Below, piece by piece: positions 9,301 through 11,471 of a DNA stretch of 11,471 nucleotides. A program made the translations under genes and the position numbers. The first letter of the stretch is position 1; each line of letters starts with the position of its first letter. The notes under the pieces were generated by a model. The model was not told where the DNA came from, ran no database searches, and was given only the letters and a program-made list of their open reading frames with translations. Source of the stretch: Clostridiales bacterium (GTDB taxonomy: Bacteria > Bacillota > Clostridia > WRLR01); contig JAISFK010000383.1 of NCBI GenBank assembly GCA_031263625.1, positions 1-11,471 on the forward strand, written 5' to 3'.

Positions 9301-10113
9301 GGTGCGGACGTTGACCGTCGATCTCTGCTTCAGCGCGGCCATTGTCGCCTCGTCGCTGTATCTGGGGTTGTTGAAGTCGGGGATGTCGTAGCGGCCGCTG
9401 CCTTCGTCCGTGACCGTCGCCACGAAGACGCCGTAGGGGGGAATGTGTATCTTGTCGGTGACGATGAGCCAGACGCTGCCGTAAATGCCCGCGCCGGCGT
9501 ACCAGCGGGCGCTCCCGCCGTCCGACATGACCTTGAGGGCGATGATGTTCTCCTCGCCGGCGGGCCGCAGATAGGGCGTTATGTCGTACTCAAAGGAAAC
9601 GTAGCCCAGCTGCTGGTTGCCGAGGTGGGTGCCGTTGATGTATATCTGGCTCACCATTTGGACGGCGTCGAATTGGACGACGACGTTCTTGCCGTCGTAG
9701 TCGTCCGGAGTGGCAAATGTCTTGCGATACCAGGCCGTGCCTCCCGCAAGGGCGCCCTGGGCGGGCCTTGACCAGGTGCCGTTGCTGACGAAATCCTGAT
9801 GGATGCTCCAGTCGTGGGGCAGGTTGACCGTAATCCACGACCCGTCCGGCTCGGCGTCCTGCATGCCGGTGGAGTCAAGGCTGCGGCTCGCGGCGCTGTA
9901 GGTGCTCTGCTCGGTCAGCAGGCTGAAGCGCCACCCGTCGTTCAGCTTGATTTTCCGGGCGTCGGCCGAAGCGGCGGGCGGGTCGCCCGAACCGGCCGGA
10001 TCGGCGGCGCCGGCCGCCGCAGCGCCCGCGGGCGCTGCCGCCGTCGCGCCGACGAGCATGGCGAGCGACAGGAGCAGGGACAAGAGTTTTGCGTGTTTTT
10101 TGCGTGATTTCAT
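3355..10113 (-). CDS. Giant secreted multimodular GH2 glycosidase (beta-galactosidase type)
   Basis: A 2252-residue exported glycoside hydrolase, with signal peptide at 1-36. GH2 core: sugar-binding domain about 53-220 (NLPHDWSI, GTAWYRKTF), Ig-like 222-358, TIM barrel 375-840. R424-x-x-H427-N428 matches the family motif. E561 (WSSGNEI) is the expected acid/base and E728 (GGTENASAFYTRGVY) the expected nucleophile; GEMVWTGHDYLGEPTP follows at 789-804. Then a DUF4982-like domain 850-920 and GH2 C-terminal Ig fold 925-1050. After these: group-4 Ig-like domains at about 1067-1136, 1141-1209, 1214-1282 and 1450-1530; an NPCBM-like module 1310-1440; an unassigned beta-sandwich 1542-1712; a DUF5018-like segment 1722-1800; InlB-type repeats 1802-1875 and 2088-2164; and a DNRLRE-like module 1878-2085 between them. 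There is no SLH, LPXTG or C-terminal membrane anchor. Beta-galactoside hydrolysis is the likeliest activity, but GH2 also includes mannosidases and glucuronidases. GH2 membership is secure; the accessory names are pattern-based. Confidence 0.93.
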   Translation of the reverse strand: MKSRKKHAKLLSLLLSLAMLVGATAAAPAGAAAAGAADPAGSGDPPAASADARKIKLNDGWRFSLLTEQSTYSAASRSLDSTGMQDAEPDGSWITVNLPHDWSIHQDFVSNGTWSRPAQGALAGGTAWYRKTFATPDDYDGKNVVVQFDAVQMVSQIYINGTHLGNQQLGYVSFEYDITPYLRPAGEENIIALKVMSDGGSARWYAGAGIYGSVWLIVTDKIHIPPYGVFVATVTDEGSGRYDIPDFNNPRYSDEATMAALKQRSTVNVRTEVENKTSSDSVVSVRSTVYGRSSEAVAVQQTDGVAVAAGGKAALDQLIGIDSPKLWSVDDPNLYWVRSEIIQGDSVIDSTDTRFGIRYFYWKPGAASGTAEQQLGGLFLNGERVKINGVCEHRDLGSLGMETYQAAIDRKVLKLKSMGVNAVRSAHNPLSPEYLDAADRLGLLVMNEGFDQWFISKASSRDYSLFFGRSNDATYTSSSGASATGDIIMYPGPTTSTNTTSADVASMSTSYGHSTGNSTSLNAYVEWRDTELMPNAVRDIQQMVKMSRNSPSVYLWSSGNEILDHSFAYALDTLSILSQAIKEVDSLGFYSNTLYTSENPGAGGKASPGAGDPVSWKDIIGGQQASASGRYRTVRHIAYYPNDAYPASQNTPIEAEPIVRYGRPITGAPPTWASEGPNSTGVIKGASATRSGMERIIAWADVGGDNYDTGAYTGRKTRNPWALIGGTENASAFYTRGVYTLGGYRDADSGRVSGATGSYPAEWPFHTNFQTANDSLRGHRDDNYPFVYGEMVWTGHDYLGEPTPESWPAKSSNFGIIDTAGFEKDAFYMYKSAWTDIPTVRLLPQRWNWDLGTEVPVMIYTNASSVKLYLNDALLGTYNYDRDTASPIYVRAGYHAYQPGELKAVAYSEADGAGSIVATDAVRTAGDAQSIELKADRAFIENDGYDLVFVEANIIDGDGTMLPLAGNMITWNVTGGEIVALDNGDIRDTVRFRPAGSDNAENPPVRTYSRKAFNGKALAIVKADRGSTADIAITATAAEGDAALASNAVTVGARAEIGDGYERLDYERIEVSTGVGIAPELPSSLSEVWDNGLIKHFDISSWDLSGVNLSAAGTYTAYGSAAGSTERFEATVNVKEIDSIGEVSVTTIVGVSPPLPRTVPIAYADGSAGSAAVAWDPISPELYAATGTFAARGWLGETLSVTASVTVKGLLSIGDITVYSIAGTMPEMPATVDAMFTDGTGEPLGVVWDLSPDALNYPGVVRITGAVLDSDVTAAAWAHVQFAVDAAELAYAASPPENVKKGEAYNGGQLIEKGGSLGAPPTYHANGFGTLAAAGGTEITIDISGRGFQRFSGIASISAIGGPGSVEAEIYVDGELAFAGGAEGNGGPMTGMSESGGRPFAVDVAGASTVKLVTYSRGSGADWAPTDDVADWCDVKFLSTDVATKEVRFSGQNINLFRIKSGQIPALDKTVVADAGLASDAAAVATGTFMVTWPKLDASMFSASGVKTVYGRVEGTSNGIAVAKVVTDYRSVRGPDTLPASALGEYRALERFDYSTTAGSAPAPAEASITHSMIDAWSTVGIENNLANPGYGFEYGVYPTAANATSSITLYAPDLKRFVIRGTGNFQSTGNVNPQNLDFAISVSETSDGPFAAVPDGSRDKAWEQTSGDWRAFSYASTADVAEGTNYIRITWPSLSSGNYWRYNLNRVFLEGGEKDPASGGNAGVLGFKFGEYDGDIDLDAGTIGVTVPESVDVTSVAPVFDLVSKTADYAPKGPQDFSEPVEYTVTDGSVSKTYTVSATRGYNVVFWLNGGAIGGDASDAAQFVKSGTAPSAPASPAKALHSFVGWGATRDAASSVDLAEQIITGDTVYYARYDKAASMTIYASADAGLKTWQAEKGSNYGADSTMLVRQNTATGTNGLFGQNFTTTSTSDGTDMKTAYIKFDVSQLAGIEVNSAQLNVRYTGNTNSGGNGGTSSLLVARVASSSWSESSITWNSRPRELYGDVSGATAEGVAQSANFSAAQSTAANTVTDVLKLYNTLPSAESAITFAVTIDKSNRDYQLMTKEGAGANAANAPRLVLGIAPTPDYWVAYELNGGTGKVPLEPDKEAGAEFAAAGASGLAGPDGMLLKEWNTEADGTGTGYSPGDIVEMPDANLTLHAIWAKHVIASFEAAADSVGSVTIRSSAPEGLMLILAAYGGNGALAAVSTYPLDASGGQEQKIATGFAIPAGASVRAFLWDKNYVPMTEPKEIR

Positions 10114-10120
10114 TGCTGAA

Positions 10121-10128
10121 TCCCCTTT
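10121..10128 (-). promoter_or_regulatory. Ribosome binding site of the GH2 gene
   Basis: The minus strand reads AAAGGGGA, 7 bases before the ATG at 10113. It is a purine-rich, slightly imperfect Shine-Dalgarno sequence. It supports this ATG, whose product begins directly with a signal peptide. Confidence 0.75.
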
Positions 10129-10182
10129 CTCTATTTTGAAGCATTAACAATAAAATGACTTGCAACAGTAACGCTGTGCATA

Positions 10183-10211
10183 ATTTTAACATAAGGCCAT
10201 GCCCGATGCAA
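10183..10211 (-). promoter_or_regulatory. Extended -10 promoter of the GH2 gene
   Basis: On the minus strand the -35 TTGCAT (10211-10206) is followed by a 17-bp spacer and the -10 TAAAAT (10188-10183), preceded by TGT, an extended -10 element. The predicted start is near 10176, giving a leader of about 63 bases. It shares the 17-bp spacing and TGn feature with the promoter at 2809-2837. Confidence 0.65.
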
Positions 10212-10216
10212 GCGAA

Positions 10217-10256
10217 TTTTCGTCAGATTTTCGCAGATTTTCGGTTTTCGTCATTT
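10217..10256. promoter_or_regulatory. Phased T-tracts (candidate UP element or bent DNA)
   Basis: T-runs begin at 10217, 10228, 10238, 10245 and 10254, most followed by CG and several preceded by CAGA (TTTTCGTCAGATTTTCGCAG). The first three are spaced 11 and 10 bp apart, about one helical turn. They start 6 bp upstream of the GH2 -35 box. Such phasing suggests curvature or RNA polymerase alpha-subunit contacts; it could equally be a small tandem repeat. Confidence 0.4.
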
Positions 10257-10309
10257 CGTCAGCCTAGCAGCCAGCCAGCTTCGTTGCGCCGGGGCGCGGC
10301 CGCGGGATG

Positions 10310-10384
10310 TTATACTGAATATTCCCCGTCGATGATCGCGGCGTCCAGGGCATGCGCCACATACGGGCTGTACCATGGCTCGCC
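10310..10384 (-). pseudogene. SLH-domain coding remnant duplicated from the neighbouring gene
   Basis: Positions 10321-10384 match 10841-10904, inside the second SLH domain of the neighbouring gene, at 59 of 64 bases with no gaps. Read on the minus strand in the SLH frame it gives EPWYSPYVAHALDAAIIDG and ends EYSV before a TAA at 10312-10310. The parent reads EPWYSPYVAYALDAAIIVG followed by EYED. Nothing SLH-like precedes it in this frame, and no start or ribosome site is visible. I read it as a decayed fragment, either the end of a lost paralogue or a captured duplication. It is not a gene in its present form. Confidence 0.75.
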
Positions 10385-10413
10385 AGTTTGGGATGCGGTT
10401 TCCCCGTTCCTCA

Positions 10414-10452
10414 CGGGCGCTTCGCGCCCGCGCCGCGCTCGTCCGCGCGGCG
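10414..10452. repeat. Two adjacent GC-rich perfect hairpins
   Basis: CGGGCGC-TTC-GCGCCCG spans 10414-10430 (7-bp stem, 3-base loop). Directly abutting it, CGCCGCGC and GCGCGGCG pair around a 6-base loop at 10431-10452 (8-bp stem). An alternative small stem at 10403-10417 (CCCGT with ACGGG) competes with the first. There is no T-tract on either side. Confidence 0.75.
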
Positions 10453-10515
10453 TTAGTACCTTACAGGCGCTGGCTTTTTGTTATTTTTTGCGGTTATGCG
10501 CCTGTAAGGCACTAA
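10453..10515 (-). repeat. 18-bp inverted repeat covering the stop codon of the SLH gene
   Basis: TTAGTACCTTACAGGCGC (10453-10470) pairs with GCGCCTGTAAGGCACTAA (10498-10515) around a 27-base T-rich loop. The single DNA mismatch (10458 with 10510) becomes a G-U pair in the minus-strand RNA, so that transcript can form an uninterrupted 18-bp stem. The TAG stop of the SLH gene (10514-10512) lies inside its first arm. The stem is not followed by a U-tract, so it is not a standard intrinsic terminator. It may still end or protect the mRNA together with the two hairpins that follow. Confidence 0.75.
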
Positions 10516-11471
10516 TTTAGCGTCACGCTCACCCTTGCTTCGGGGTCGTACACGCGGGACAGGATTGCCGCCGCCTCGCTGCGGAGGATGCTCGCTTTCA
10601 GGTTGAACGTCCCTGCGGCGTCGCTGCCGGCCAAAACGCCGGCGCGGTACAGCGCGTAAATTTCATTCGCGCGCGGGTTGTCCGCCGCGACGTCCGGGAT
10701 GGCGCCGTCCGCGACGCTGTTGATCGGCTCGTACCCGCCCGCATCCGCGCCTAAGCTTGCGCCAGAACCAGTGCCAGAGCCCGCGCGGAAGAAAATGAAC
10801 GCAAATTCCTCGCGCGTGATGTAGGCGCCGTAATCTTCATATTCCCCCACGATGATCGCGGCATCCAGGGCATACGCCACATACGGGCTGTACCACGGCT
10901 CGCCCTCCGCGCCCTGCGCGAAGCCCGCGCTCCCCGTGTTCGCCAGCCGATGCGCGCAGGCGGCGAGCTTGATGGTTTCCGCGACCGTGATGCTGTTTCC
11001 CGGAGCGTACCGCGTGGCGGACACGCCGTTGATCAGGCCCAGCCTGTAGGCGTTCAGCACGTCGCCGTAAAACCAGTCGCCCTCCTGCACGTCGGCAAAC
11101 GGAAACTCGTAGGCCGTGGCGTCGGGTGCGGCGCTGGCGCCGCCATTGGCGTTGTCGCCGCCATTCGCGCCGCTTTGGGCCTCGCCGCGGCCGGCGCGCG
11201 CCGGCGAGTCTTTCTTGAACGCCGCGCTGATTGAGTGGTCGCCGGCGACATTCTTGAACTGGTACTCGCCCGCGGCGCCAACAGATTTTCCGTCCACGGT
11301 CACGGATGAAATGCTGTAGCCCGCTTTGGGGGTGATTTTGAACGTCTGCGACGCGCCCGCCGCAACGGATACGTTGCCGGACGGCTCGATAGCGCCGCCC
11401 GTCTTGGCGGACGCCGCGATTGTGTGCCGCTTCGCGCCGGCAGCTGATGTGTCGGCCGGAACAGGAGGGGC
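10512..11471 (-). CDS. Surface protein, C-terminal part: bacterial repeat plus three SLH domains (5' end outside window)
   Basis: The reading frame is open to the right edge, so this is the last 319 residues of a longer protein; a GTG at 11303 lies in mid-domain and is not the true start. Residues about 16-89 (counted from the edge) form a bacterial repeat domain of the Flg_new_2/InlB-like type, with GYSISSVTVDGKSVG and EYQFKNVAGDHSISAAF. A Gly/Ala/Asn linker at about 90-120 leads to three SLH domains: 122-177 (FPFADVQEGDWFYGDV), 190-229 (GEPWYSPYVAYALDAAII) and 250-309 (ending RSEAAAILSRVYDP). The stop is TAG, within a hairpin. The SLH triad should bind pyruvylated secondary cell-wall polymer, as known for the family. 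The missing N-terminal part would carry the functional domain; its nature cannot be seen here. Part of the second SLH domain is duplicated downstream at 10321-10384. Confidence 0.92.
   Translation of the reverse strand, partial: APPVPADTSAAGAKRHTIAASAKTGGAIEPSGNVSVAAGASQTFKITPKAGYSISSVTVDGKSVGAAGEYQFKNVAGDHSISAAFKKDSPARAGRGEAQSGANGGDNANGGASAAPDATAYEFPFADVQEGDWFYGDVLNAYRLGLINGVSATRYAPGNSITVAETIKLAACAHRLANTGSAGFAQGAEGEPWYSPYVAYALDAAIIVGEYEDYGAYITREEFAFIFFRAGSGTGSGASLGADAGGYEPINSVADGAIPDVAADNPRANEIYALYRAGVLAGSDAAGTFNLKASILRSEAAAILSRVYDPEARVSVTLN
10841..10904. repeat. Parent copy of the duplicated SLH segment
   Basis: These 64 bases within the second SLH domain match 10321-10384 at 59 positions, exactly 520 bp apart and in the same orientation. 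Three of the five differences are single transitions spread along the block; the other two are adjacent transversions near its left end. Outside the block the similarity drops quickly on the right (10905 onward) and fades over about 10 bp on the left. Confidence 0.9.

Noticed and set aside
8833..9771. A 312-codon plus-strand open frame opposite the N-terminal GH2 domains
   Set aside because: It runs opposite conserved GH2 sugar-binding and barrel motifs and shows no family features of its own.
10453..10515. Terminal inverted repeats of a small mobile element
   Set aside because: The arms enclose only 27 bases and no target-site duplication is visible, so a hairpin is the simpler reading.
10155..10520. 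A 121-codon plus-strand frame across the gap upstream of the GH2 gene
   Set aside because: It is antisense to the SLH remnant and runs through the promoter and hairpins; no ribosome site or protein family is evident.

Overview
The window looks like part of the chromosome of a GC-rich Gram-positive bacterium, most likely an anaerobic member of the Bacillota (clostridial or Paenibacillus-like). The basis is the protein architecture: S-layer homology (SLH) domains, Sec signal peptides, InlB-type B-repeats, group-4 bacterial Ig folds, NPCBM-like and DNRLRE-like modules, and strong AAGGAGG-type ribosome binding sites. Lineage is an inference; there is no rRNA or housekeeping marker here.

All three genes lie on the minus strand, so the direction of transcription is from right to left. 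(1) At the right edge, 10512-11471 is the C-terminal part of an SLH protein whose start lies outside the window. It has one bacterial-repeat domain followed by three SLH domains. (2) The 398-bp gap 10114-10511 holds three adjacent hairpins at the end of that gene, a stray duplicated piece of SLH coding sequence, phased T-tracts and a convincing sigma-70-type promoter. (3) 3355-10113 encodes a 2252-residue secreted family GH2 glycosidase (beta-galactosidase type) with a long train of Ig-like, carbohydrate-binding and repeat modules. (4) The 623-bp gap 2732-3354 holds a repeat-rich 3' untranslated zone with a 45-bp perfect direct repeat, a strong intrinsic terminator, a second short-unit tandem array, and an extended -10 promoter with a palindrome at its predicted start site. 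(5) 17-2731 encodes a 904-residue SLH protein with a Tp47-like middle region and a C-terminal domain resembling the Shr-type 'Hb-interacting' fold.

Together the genes describe a cell-surface locus. Two proteins can be held on the cell wall by SLH domains and flank a very large exported glycosidase that has no visible anchor of its own. Each gene appears to be its own transcription unit. I see no mobile element, CRISPR array, tRNA or rRNA. I found no clear evidence of a new multi-gene system. The least ordinary signals are the non-coding architecture of the two gaps, the SLH remnant, the SLH/Tp47-like fusion, and two large insertions in the GH2 barrel.
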